Source: an uncultured Oscillospiraceae bacterium (GTDB lineage: Bacteria; Bacillota; Clostridia; UBA1381). From it: a stretch of 13,753 nt of DNA. Shown in pieces: positions 1 through 6,100 of this stretch. Both the position numbers and the translations under genes were made by a program. The notes under the pieces are model-generated. The model saw only the letters and a list, made by a program, of their open reading frames with translations. It was not told the origin of the DNA and did no database searches. Every line of letters begins with the position of its first letter. Position 1 is the stretch's first letter. The stretch covers positions 1-13,753 of the forward strand of contig CAMNAT010000025.1 of the NCBI GenBank assembly GCA_946531785.1, read 5' to 3'.

Positions 1-1036
1 CAGGCATTGCCGTTGAACCGGGTGCCGCTGTCGCCGCGGGCTTTGCCGTTGAACCGGGTGCCGCTGTCGCCGCGGGCTTTGCCGTTGACTTGGGTGCCTC
101 AGTTGCTTTGGGCTTTGCCGTTGACTTGGGAGCGTCTGTCGCCTTTGGCTTTTCCGTCGCCTTGGGCATGTCACCGGTATAGGTCGCGATCATCTTCGCC
201 ACCTGCGCGCGGGTCATTCCCGAGGTCGGGTCGAGCCTTTTGGTGTCGCCCGCTCCTTCGATTATGCCCATTCCGCACGCCCAGCTGAACGCATCTATGG
301 CATACTCGCCGATCTTGGCATAGTCCTTATACTTCAGCAGATTTGCCTCCCTGGAGGTGTCTGTCTTTTTATATTTCGCATATCGGTAAAGCATCACCAC
401 CGCCTGCTCGCGGGTTATATTCTTATCCGGTGAAAACCTCTTGCTGTCGGTGCCGTCTGCGATCTTTGCCGCCGTTGCCCACGCTACCGCGTCGCTGTAC
501 CACATATCATCCTTTACATCCGTAAATGACACAGGTGCCTTTGCAGGCTTTTCCGTCGCCCCGGGCGTTGCAGAAGGCTCTGCTTCGTCCTCATCCCCGG
601 ACGGCTTCGGCGTTGCCGTCGGCTTCGGGGTAGGTGTCGCCTTTGCCACTGCCGGCGAGCCGGCAATACGATAGAGCAGCGTGACGAACATAGCGCGCGT
701 CAGCTTTCCGTTGGGCTCAAAGTTGAGCCCCTCATCCGCCGCATCGTTAGTGCCGTCCATATATTTTTTCTGAGTTACAGCCTTTACCGCGGAATAATAC
801 CACGCATCCTCCGGGACATCGGAATAAAACGGCTCCGGCGTCGGGGTCGGCTTTGGCGTGGGTGTTGTCTTTTCCGGCTTCGGCGTCACCTGCACACGGG
901 GATCCATGTTTCCGGATGCTATCGAGCCGCCGCGCAGCTCGCCCGGCTTCAAATATACGCCCGGTGCGGCATAAACGCCCTGCATCATTATAAATGCAAG
1001 AACAAAGGCGATAAACGCCTTAAAGCTGTTTTTCAT
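1..1036 (-). CDS. SLH-domain secreted surface protein, C-terminus cut by window edge
   Basis: Translated by hand from ATG at 1036 down to the left edge: 345 codons, no stop, so the gene is partial. Residues 1-23 form a signal peptide (MKNSF start, hydrophobic core, likely cut after VYA). Three S-layer-homology repeats follow at roughly 69-125, 169-222 and 235-288, with typical patterns such as FxDVxxxxWYxxAV, a DGT turn and a LTR/ITREQ or MTRAQ segment. Thr/Pro/Lys-rich linkers (PTPKPTPTPEP type) separate repeats 1 and 2, and a 12-residue repeat tract begins after repeat 3. SLH domains are known to anchor proteins non-covalently to secondary cell wall polymers, often pyruvylated, so an extracellular wall-bound location is expected. 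Whatever lies beyond the repeat tract, possibly a functional domain, is outside the window. It has its own promoter and follows the Sua5 gene by 84 bp. Confident on family; function of the whole protein unknown. Confidence 0.9.
   Translation of the reverse strand, partial: MKNSFKAFIAFVLAFIMMQGVYAAPGVYLKPGELRGGSIASGNMDPRVQVTPKPEKTTPTPKPTPTPEPFYSDVPEDAWYYSAVKAVTQKKYMDGTNDAADEGLNFEPNGKLTRAMFVTLLYRIAGSPAVAKATPTPKPTATPKPSGDEDEAEPSATPGATEKPAKAPVSFTDVKDDMWYSDAVAWATAAKIADGTDSKRFSPDKNITREQAVVMLYRYAKYKKTDTSREANLLKYKDYAKIGEYAIDAFSWACGMGIIEGAGDTKRLDPTSGMTRAQVAKMIATYTGDMPKATEKPKATDAPKSTAKPKATEAPKSTAKPAATAAPGSTAKPAATAAPGSTAMP
9..152 (-). repeat. Four tandem 36-bp coding repeats (12-residue Ala/Pro/Thr/Lys units)
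   Basis: Contiguous 36-bp units lie at 9-44, 45-80, 81-116 and 117-152, inside the SLH gene and in frame. The units at 9-44 and 45-80 are identical; the other two have diverged. They encode KPxATxAPxSTA units, two of the type KPAATAAPGSTA and two of the type KPKATDAPKSTA or KPKATEAPKSTA. The identical pair suggests recent duplication by slippage or unequal exchange. A low-complexity, possibly glycosylated wall-spanning stalk is the usual interpretation. Confidence 0.9.
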
Positions 1037-1075
1037 ATATCTTCACTTCCGAAAATTCTATACTAACATGATTAT

Positions 1076-1104
1076 ATTGTAACATTTTCCGCCAGCTTAG
1101 TCAA
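1076..1104 (-). promoter_or_regulatory. Sigma-A-type promoter of the SLH-protein gene
   Basis: On the minus strand TTGACT (1099-1104) and TACAAT (1076-1081) are separated by exactly 17 bp, and the -10 is preceded by TGT (extended -10). This sits about 40 bp upstream of the ATG at 1036. It implies that the SLH gene can be transcribed separately from the upstream Sua5 gene. An alternative TATAAT overlaps just downstream but has poorer spacing. Confidence 0.7.
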
Positions 1105-1117
1105 GAGGGCGGTAAAA
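1085..1117 (-). promoter_or_regulatory. Inverted repeat overlapping the SLH promoter (terminator or operator)
   Basis: On the minus strand, TTTTACCGCC and GGCGGAAAA flank a 14-nt spacer that contains the -35 box. The core is a 5-bp GC stem (1089-1093 with 1108-1112) extended by A/T pairs around a bulged base. It begins four bases after the Sua5 stop. It could act as a weak terminator for the upstream operon or as an operator; the sequence does not decide. Confidence 0.35.
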
Positions 1118-1120
1118 TTT

Positions 1121-2140
1121 TCATACTCTTATAACTTTTTGTGCCGCGGCTTTATACAGCCGGTTCCGCACCGCGAGCGCGTAGCCGTCACGCGCCTCGA
1201 ATTCCGCGAACACTACCTCCGCGCCAAGGCGGTCAAACTCGCGCAGGCTCGAAAACAGATTTTTTGCATATTCGCGGTTGCTGTCGCCGCCATGGAGCAG
1301 GATGGCGCTGTCATAGGCGTTATCGCTCATGGTGAGCACGCCGCATACGCGGTCTCTGTTCTCATAGAGCAGCTCGTCTATTTTCGCCTTCACCGCCAAA
1401 AGCCCGCCCTCAACGACCGTCACCTCTGCATCGGGCGAATAATGCTTATACTTCATACCCGGGCACAGCGGCTGCTCGCCCTCGCCGATGGAGTTCAGCA
1501 CATTCTTGTCAAGTATCGCATCCGGCGCGATCTCGCATATCTCGTCAAAGGTCACGCCGCCCGGGCGAAGCAAAACCGGATGCTCACCCGCACACGACAC
1601 GATCGTGGACTCCACACCCACATCACACGCGCCGCCGTCGATTATGGCATCTATACGCCCTGTCATATCGGCAATCACATGCGCCGCAGTCGTCGGGCTC
1701 GGCTTGCCGGAAAGATTCGCGCTCGGCGCCGCCACCGGCACGCCTGAAGCCTTTATCAGCCGCCGCGCCACAGGATGCGCCGGGCAGCGTATTGCCACCG
1801 TATCCATGCCCGCGGTCACAGCGTCCGGTATATTCCTGTTCTTTTTAAGTATTATCGTGAACGGCCCCGGCATGAACGCCGAGATCAGCTCGCGCGCGGT
1901 ATCGGATATATCCTCCGCCAGCGCGTCTATCTCAGATATTTCCGAGATATGCACGATGAGCGGATTGTCCGACGGTCTGCCCTTTGCCAGATATATCCGC
2001 GCCGCCGCGTCCGCGTTATACGCGTCCGCGCCCAGACCGTACACGGTCTCGGTCGGGAACGCGACAAGCCCGCCGGACGCCAATATCTCTCCCGCCTCCG
2101 TTATCCGGCGGTCATCTGTACCTAAAATCCTTGTTTCCAT
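1121..2140 (-). CDS. ywlC: L-threonylcarbamoyladenylate synthase (Sua5/YwlC, two-domain)
   Basis: A 339-residue protein, the usual size of two-domain Sua5/YwlC. Residues about 10-200 are the YrdC-type catalytic domain, with FPTETVYGLG near 28-37 and KGRPSDNPLIVHI at 53-65, the ATP/threonine-binding signature, plus PSANLSG further on. From about 230 to the end is the Sua5 accessory domain, ending with an AVRNRLYKAA segment typical of the family. The family makes threonylcarbamoyl-AMP from threonine, bicarbonate and ATP in the cytoplasm, the first step of the essential tRNA t6A37 modification. The ATG at 2140 shares one base with the TGA of the upstream membrane-protein gene and has a GGAGGG ribosome site about 8 nt before it, so the two are translationally coupled. 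Function here appears to be housekeeping. Confidence 0.95.
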   Translation of the reverse strand: METRILGTDDRRITEAGEILASGGLVAFPTETVYGLGADAYNADAAARIYLAKGRPSDNPLIVHISEISEIDALAEDISDTARELISAFMPGPFTIILKKNRNIPDAVTAGMDTVAIRCPAHPVARRLIKASGVPVAAPSANLSGKPSPTTAAHVIADMTGRIDAIIDGGACDVGVESTIVSCAGEHPVLLRPGGVTFDEICEIAPDAILDKNVLNSIGEGEQPLCPGMKYKHYSPDAEVTVVEGGLLAVKAKIDELLYENRDRVCGVLTMSDNAYDSAILLHGGDSNREYAKNLFSSLREFDRLGAEVVFAEFEARDGYALAVRNRLYKAAAQKVIRV

Positions 2141-4251
2141 CAGTTACCCTCCGGTTTTATTATGAGCGCCGCGCGCACGCCCTTTTCGTTCCTTACATCG
2201 GTATGCAGCACGAAGCCGTCATCATTTACGAACCGCTGCATAAAATCGTTGCTCGTGTACGGACACAGTATCCAGTACGCGGACGGAACATCTATATCCT
2301 TCATCATATCGAGCGTCGGCAAAAACACCCTGTCTGTTACGCGCTTTACATACGCCGTCCTGCCCATATCGCCCGCCATGCTGCGCGTGAAGTTCCAGTA
2401 ATGAGTGTGATAGCCGCTGTCCGCCTCGCTCCGGCTCATATAGTCGAGCGGTACGAGGTTTTCGCTGTCCTCGATCCGCGCGCGCTCAGCGTCGGTGAAC
2501 TCATCGAGGAAGCCGCTGTTGAGCCACGCTCTCAGATCTGAATACTCCCACCGGTTATTGTCATCATCGAACGGCAGATACGCCACCGGCTCGCGCGTAA
2601 CTATCAGCCTGCGCCCGCCGTCAAGCTCAGCTTGTATCTCCCACTCTATCGGCCTGCCGCCTATGCTGCCGAAGGTCATGCCGTGCTTTGGGAAATGTAT
2701 ATAGAATATCCCCGACAGCACCGCGAGCACAAGAACGGGTCTTATCATCTGCTTCAGCGGCATGTTCACGATACCCAGTATCAGCACCAGAAACAGTATG
2801 TCGATACAGTTCGTGAACAGGAACATGTGCTTGGTGATGTCGCCCTCACCGTTACAGATGACGGGCAGCATCAGGTTTATCCACAGCCCGAGGATGAGTA
2901 TGTCAAGACTTGCTATCATATACTTTTTCTCAGGCGTTTCTATCCTGTGGTTATGGATATAGAATATATTTATAAATATCATATACCCGGTTATCAGGAG
3001 GAACGCGGCAAATATCACCCACGGCTCGAACAAAAACCGCAGCGACGCACGCAGCCGCGACCAGCCGCTCCACTTATTTGTGAGCTCCATCGGCACCGTC
3101 TTTGAATTGCCGACGACCGGCGGGCGGATATATGCCGAATTCTCTATCGCCATCGCAAGCTCCCGGGTGAACCGCAGCGGATGCCGCAGCCAGAACGCGG
3201 TTATCCCGACCTTATCGACCTTGTCATAGAACCCGCGCTCAAATTCCTCTGTCGTTATATCTATCGGGTACTCGTCGCCGTCCATATAAGCGTGAGTACC
3301 GGCAAGGACGGCGTATTTTTCATCAACGCCCAGCTCTTTGAGGTCGCTTTCGGGATCCTCGCTGTTCTTGGTTATGCCGAAGAACACCGCCTGATAGGTC
3401 GTGTCGCGATCCATCCACTGCGGTATGGAGCTGTAAAGCCCGACTATGCTGAAGATGCCGCTCACCGCGCAGACGATCACCCCGATCTTAAACAGCTTAT
3501 CGCGCCGCATCATGGAAATGAGTATCGCCAGAAGCGCCACTAAAAGCGAGTACGGGATATTCGCAAGCTTCGCGCCGGCAAAGAAATATAGCGCGATATA
3601 AAAGCCCACGACCTTCGGAACGGTAGGTCTTTTATAGATCAGCATACCGAACGAAATGAGCATCAAAAGCGCCGTATATTGCAGCGGCTCGCCATAGAAC
3701 GAGTTGAAATACAGAAGATAGCCCGCGTCGCAGAACATGAAGATAAAGAGCAAAAATACCGCCGCCTGCACCTTGGGCTTCTCGTCGGCAAAAAAGGTGA
3801 AGATCACGAACGCCGCGACGGTGAGCATGAATATATATAAAAGCGCCAGCCAGAATATGCTGTAGCTGTGAAGCGGCGCGCCGGTAACAGCGTTTGCTAT
3901 GACATTCAGCTCCTTGGATATCTTTATGAGCAGGAAATGCGGCGAGGAATAGATCTCCTCCCCGGCATTGCTTGCCCACGCCGTCCACATCGCAGTAAAG
4001 ACATTGTCCGTATCGAGCTTGTCCATCACATACTCCTCCTTGAAGAGATAGTGATAGTCCGTATCATCGGCGTAGGAGATGTTATTTGAAAGCAGCACAC
4101 GCCGGAAATCGCCGTTATCGGACAGCCCGACATGCTCGCCCATATACAGCACGGAAAGGCTCACAAAAAAGACGATGACCGCGCCGATCACCGGTATCAG
4201 CCTGCCGCGCAGGATGCGCGCCGCAGTCGATTTCCTCTCCGCCTTCCGCAT
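2140..4251 (-). CDS. Polytopic membrane protein (GT-C-like) with C-terminal DUF6273-like domain
   Basis: About 703 residues from the ATG at 4251, chosen because AGGAGAGAG lies 7 nt upstream. A longer reading from TTG at 4278 has no such site and starts inside a hairpin. Hydrophobic segments appear near residues 18-37, 133-154, 160-206, 212-248, 255-275, 408-432, 447-466, 478-495 and 502-519, giving roughly ten or more membrane spans. The first loop carries a GLSDNGDFRR motif and a later loop YFNSFYGEP. This layout resembles membrane glycosyltransferases of GT-C fold, but I see no decisive catalytic signature. Residues about 530-700 are soluble and resemble DUF6273, with WEIQAELDGGRRLIV near the start, WEYSDLRAWLNSGFLDEFTDAE in the middle, and RVTDRVFLPTLDMM then SAYWILCPY near the end. 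DUF6273 commonly occurs in Firmicutes surface proteins and has no firmly known role. The gene lies between divIC and ywlC. An envelope-polymer role is inference. Confidence 0.65.
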   Translation of the reverse strand: MRKAERKSTAARILRGRLIPVIGAVIVFFVSLSVLYMGEHVGLSDNGDFRRVLLSNNISYADDTDYHYLFKEEYVMDKLDTDNVFTAMWTAWASNAGEEIYSSPHFLLIKISKELNVIANAVTGAPLHSYSIFWLALLYIFMLTVAAFVIFTFFADEKPKVQAAVFLLFIFMFCDAGYLLYFNSFYGEPLQYTALLMLISFGMLIYKRPTVPKVVGFYIALYFFAGAKLANIPYSLLVALLAILISMMRRDKLFKIGVIVCAVSGIFSIVGLYSSIPQWMDRDTTYQAVFFGITKNSEDPESDLKELGVDEKYAVLAGTHAYMDGDEYPIDITTEEFERGFYDKVDKVGITAFWLRHPLRFTRELAMAIENSAYIRPPVVGNSKTVPMELTNKWSGWSRLRASLRFLFEPWVIFAAFLLITGYMIFINIFYIHNHRIETPEKKYMIASLDILILGLWINLMLPVICNGEGDITKHMFLFTNCIDILFLVLILGIVNMPLKQMIRPVLVLAVLSGIFYIHFPKHGMTFGSIGGRPIEWEIQAELDGGRRLIVTREPVAYLPFDDDNNRWEYSDLRAWLNSGFLDEFTDAERARIEDSENLVPLDYMSRSEADSGYHTHYWNFTRSMAGDMGRTAYVKRVTDRVFLPTLDMMKDIDVPSAYWILCPYTSNDFMQRFVNDDGFVLHTDVRNEKGVRAALIIKPEGN

Positions 4252-4280
4252 AAAAACACTCTCTCCTATATAATGCAAAT

Positions 4281-4308
4281 GCGGATAAAACCTTGCGATT
4301 CTATCCGC
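4281..4308 (-). terminator. Hairpin just downstream of divIC
   Basis: A perfect 7-bp stem (GCGGATA at 4281-4287 with TATCCGC at 4302-4308) has a 14-nt loop and starts 6 nt after the divIC stop. The minus-strand sequence behind it (ATTTGCATTATA) is only moderately T-rich, so this may be a weak or partial terminator rather than a full stop to transcription. Confidence 0.4.
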
Positions 4309-4314
4309 TTAATT

Positions 4315-4629
4315 TTATTCGTTTTCAGATATATCCTTGAATATCTTCGCGTTGCTCTTCACAAGTCCGAGCTTTTCCTTTGCGATACGCTCTATGTATT
4401 CGTCCGTATTCACCTTTTCACGCAGGTCGTCTATCTCGGCGCGGCGCGCCTTTTCGTCCTCGGCGCGCTTGGTGAGCGCTGCAGCCTGAGTGAAGTTGCG
4501 CGATATCTGCGGATACTGCATTATCCCGCGGAATACCATGATCCCCGAGACTATTATCACCGCCCAGATAATTATCGGGCGCTGGTGCCGTATCAGAAAC
4601 CGTACCGCTCTGCCAGATATAAATTTCAT
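4315..4629 (-). CDS. divIC: Septum formation protein, DivIC/FtsB family
   Basis: From ATG at 4629 the protein has 104 residues: a basic cytoplasmic N-terminus, one membrane helix at about 18-35, a charged coiled coil at about 43-75, and the family signature EYIERIAKEKLGLV at 77-90. These small bitopic proteins sit at the division site in complex with FtsL and DivIB/FtsQ and help activate septal wall synthesis. An ATG at 4668 would add 13 residues and overlap yabQ by 26 bp, but its AGGA is only 4 nt away. The ATG at 4629 has GAGAGGG about 8 nt upstream and starts 13 bp after the yabQ stop, so I prefer it, not firmly. The order rqcP-yabP-yabQ-divIC matches B. subtilis, which strongly supports the call. 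Confidence 0.88.
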   Translation of the reverse strand: MKFISGRAVRFLIRHQRPIIIWAVIIVSGIMVFRGIMQYPQISRNFTQAAALTKRAEDEKARRAEIDDLREKVNTDEYIERIAKEKLGLVKSNAKIFKDISENE

Positions 4630-4642
4630 ATCATCCGCCCTC

Positions 4643-5044
4643 TCATCTATTCGTCCTTTTCTTCCCATAATATCCTGTTAAGATTTTAACCGAAAAACGC
4701 GCCGGTGTCAAGAGGATTTTGAAAATAAATATAAATATTTTGCGCAGAAAACCGAAAATCCACTCAGATAACCGCCTTAAAGGCCGCGAAAATGAGCTGC
4801 GCCACAGCGCGGCGCCGATGATCAGCGCCGCGATCTCAAAAAACCGTATCCGCCACTCCGACACGCTCCAGACCGTGCTTAAAAACAGCGTGACAGCCAC
4901 ACACCACCAGAGTATATCCAGTATGAGGTTGCCGAAAAAGCCGCGAAAAAACGCGCGCCGCAGCCCGTGCAGCGCATCCCAGAGCGCCAGAGCCGCCGCG
5001 CCGGATATGAATGAATATAAGAACGCCCGGAGTGCCGCGCTCAT
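4643..5044 (-). CDS. yabQ: Spore cortex biosynthesis protein YabQ
   Basis: 133 residues, strongly hydrophobic with about four predicted membrane spans (near 6-24, 35-57, 66-85 and 93-115) and a basic C-terminus ending KKRTNR. This size and pattern, and the position directly after yabP and before divIC, match YabQ, a membrane protein of the outer forespore membrane needed for cortex formation in B. subtilis. Its ATG overlaps the yabP stop in an ATGA, indicating translational coupling. A trace of family motif (LWDALHGLRRAF) is visible. The recognition rests on context as much as on sequence. Presence of yabP and yabQ implies that the organism forms endospores or descends from one that did. Confidence 0.85.
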   Translation of the reverse strand: MSAALRAFLYSFISGAAALALWDALHGLRRAFFRGFFGNLILDILWWCVAVTLFLSTVWSVSEWRIRFFEIAALIIGAALWRSSFSRPLRRLSEWIFGFLRKIFIFIFKILLTPARFSVKILTGYYGKKRTNR

Positions 5045-5313
5045 TTAAACAGCCCCTCAAGCAGCCCGCCGCGCCGCTTTGGTGCCGCATATTTCATCAG
5101 GCTCACCTCGCCCGAGACAAAAAGCTCGCCGGTATCGGTGTTGAGCCGACTTATCGAAAGCCCTTTTCCGCCTATCGTGAGCCCTCCCGCCGTCGTCACA
5201 AGCACAACGGAGTTATCCGAGAACGCCGTTACCTCCTTCACGCCCGTAAGCGTCATGCTGCACCGCTCCTCAAGCATTATCGTGTGCTTTGCCGCAGCCT
5301 CAGTCCTTGCCAT
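5041..5313 (-). CDS. yabP: Sporulation protein YabP
   Basis: 90 residues. The core (HTIMLEERCSMTLTGVKEV, then LTTAGGLTIGGKGLSI-type strands with VTTAGGLTIGGKGLSISRL, and GELFVSGEV) is the conserved beta-rich fold shared by the YabP/YqfC family. In B. subtilis yabP is made in the mother cell with yabQ; YqfC-like proteins act in engulfment-stage sporulation. The start at 5313 has GGGAGG about 8 nt upstream. It overlaps yabQ by four bases. The 61-bp gap to rqcP could hold a sporulation promoter, but I found no convincing sigma-E site there. The tail KRRGGLLEGLFK is basic and may touch the membrane. Confidence 0.92.
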   Translation of the reverse strand: MARTEAAAKHTIMLEERCSMTLTGVKEVTAFSDNSVVLVTTAGGLTIGGKGLSISRLNTDTGELFVSGEVSLMKYAAPKRRGGLLEGLFK

Positions 5314-5374
5314 AATACCCGCCTCCCGTAAATGTTTGTTCTATACATATTCACGCAGGGCGGTATTTATTCCC

Positions 5375-5614
5375 CTAAAGCGGCTTATAAAGCGACGCGG
5401 CGTCGCCCTTTAAGACATGCTCGGCGATGCCGGTCACCTCATATTTGTTCACGCGCTCGCCCAGGGTTATCTCAATGACATCGCCGACCTTCACATCATA
5501 GGACGCCTTTACCGGTCTGCCGTTGACGGCGATCCTGCCGCTGTCGCACGCCTCGTTTGCCACCGAGCGGCGCTTGATGAGCCGCGATACCTTTAAATAT
5601 TTATCTATACGCAT
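5375..5614 (-). CDS. rqcP: S4-domain RNA-binding protein RqcP (YabO/HslR-like)
   Basis: 79 residues that are essentially one S4 domain: MRIDKYLKVSRLIKRRSVANEAC at the N-terminus, then the SGRIAVNGRPVKASYDVKVGD segment. In Firmicutes this protein binds the 50S subunit beside peptidyl-tRNA and works with RqcH to add C-terminal alanine tails to stalled nascent chains (ribosome quality control); in B. subtilis it was named YabO. Length matches the family. A GGAGA site lies 6 nt before the ATG. It is separated from hup by 63 bp that contain a strong hairpin, so its transcription may depend on read-through from the HU promoter. Position immediately before yabP supports the orthology. Confidence 0.92.
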   Translation of the reverse strand: MRIDKYLKVSRLIKRRSVANEACDSGRIAVNGRPVKASYDVKVGDVIEITLGERVNKYEVTGIAEHVLKGDAASLYKPL

Positions 5615-5631
5615 ATTTTTTCTCCATAAAC

Positions 5632-5665
5632 ATAAGACCGGGCTGTTTGTCCAACCCGGTCTTAT
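5632..5665 (-). terminator. Strong hairpin between hup and rqcP
   Basis: A perfect 11-bp GC-containing stem (5632-5642 with 5655-5665, arms ATAAGACCGGG and CCCGGTCTTAT) encloses a 12-nt loop. It starts 12 bp after the HU stop and ends 17 bp before the rqcP start. In the direction of transcription it is followed by GTTTATGG, so the T tract is weak. It may terminate most HU transcripts while letting some through, or stabilise the HU mRNA 3' end. Confidence 0.7.
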
Positions 5666-5677
5666 CGCTTTTATGTC

Positions 5678-5953
5678 TTAGCCGTTTATTGTGTCCTTAA
5701 GAGCCTTACCAGCCTTGAATGCCGGAACCTTTGAAGCAGCGATCTTGATAGCCTCGCCTGTTCTCGGGTTCTTGCCCGTTCTTGCTGCTCTTTCTCTTAC
5801 CTCGAATGTACCGAAGCCAACGAGCTGAACCTTATCGCCCTTTGCCATAGCCTTTGTGATCGCGTCGATCGTAGCTGCTAAAGCCTTACCTGCGTCTGCC
5901 TTTGATATCTCTGCATTCTGAGCGATTGCTGAAATTAATTCCTGCTTGTTCAT
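5678..5953 (-). CDS. hup: DNA-binding protein HU
   Basis: 91 residues, full length for a bacterial HU subunit. The N-terminal helices (MNKQELISAIAQNAEISKADA) form the dimer core, followed by VQLVGFGTFEVRERAARTG and the DNA-gripping arm around KNPRTGEAIKIAAS with the proline that intercalates DNA (residue about 63). HU is an abundant homodimeric nucleoid protein that bends DNA without sequence preference. AAGGAGG lies 9 nt before the ATG, and a strong promoter precedes it. Codon use differs from every neighbour: all four arginines are AGA and isoleucine is mostly ATC, whereas neighbours use CGC/CGG and ATA. That pattern fits very high expression. The yabO side of hup is the same arrangement as in many Clostridia. 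Confidence 0.97.
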   Translation of the reverse strand: MNKQELISAIAQNAEISKADAGKALAATIDAITKAMAKGDKVQLVGFGTFEVRERAARTGKNPRTGEAIKIAASKVPAFKAGKALKDTING

Positions 5954-5976
5954 GGATATTATCCTCCTTCTGCTTT

Positions 5977-5995
5977 GTTAATATATATATATCAT
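5977..5995 (-). other. AT alternating tract in the HU leader
   Basis: The untranslated leader of hup carries an alternating A/T run (about 5980-5992) between the ribosome site and an upstream small hairpin (minus-strand TGGCGGA paired with TCCGTCA, with one G-U pair, at about 5995-6012). It would leave the ribosome site unstructured. Functional meaning is inference. Confidence 0.3.
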
Positions 5996-6025
5996 GACGG
6001 AACGCTCCGCCAAAAATACAATCAC

Positions 6026-6054
6026 ATTTTAGTACAAAATCTTCTGTTTGTCAA
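6026..6054 (-). promoter_or_regulatory. Sigma-A promoter of hup
   Basis: Minus strand TTGACA (6049-6054), 17-bp spacer, TAAAAT (6026-6031). It lies in the 147-bp gap between the ftsH stop and the hup start and gives a leader of about 65 nt. Near-consensus boxes and optimal spacing fit a highly expressed gene. Confidence 0.85.
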
Positions 6055-6100
6055 GTGTTTATCACAAATTTCTGCGTTTTTATGCTAAATTTTCTCTTTT

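Noticed and set aside
9..152. Possible CRISPR array (36-bp repeat unit)
   Set aside because: The units are contiguous with no spacers, in frame, and encode a Thr/Pro-rich stalk.
441..674. Plus-strand ORFs in the SLH region (60-93 codons)
   Set aside because: The minus strand reads a full signal peptide plus three SLH domains through this DNA; the plus-strand frames give repetitive Pro/Leu or Gly/Val sequence.
1488..2165. Long plus-strand ORFs (225 and 202 codons) opposite the Sua5 gene
   Set aside because: They are antisense shadows of a confidently identified gene in GC-rich DNA, with low-complexity Ser/Ala/Pro or Arg/His composition and no family motif.
4252..4278. Longer start (TTG at 4278) for the DUF6273 membrane protein
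   Set aside because: It has no ribosome site; the first nine codons contain the AGGAGAGAG that serves the ATG at 4251.
5314..5374. Sigma-E-like promoter upstream of yabP
   Set aside because: A GAATATG and a CATTTACG can be picked out, but the spacing (about 11 bp) and -10 match are poor.
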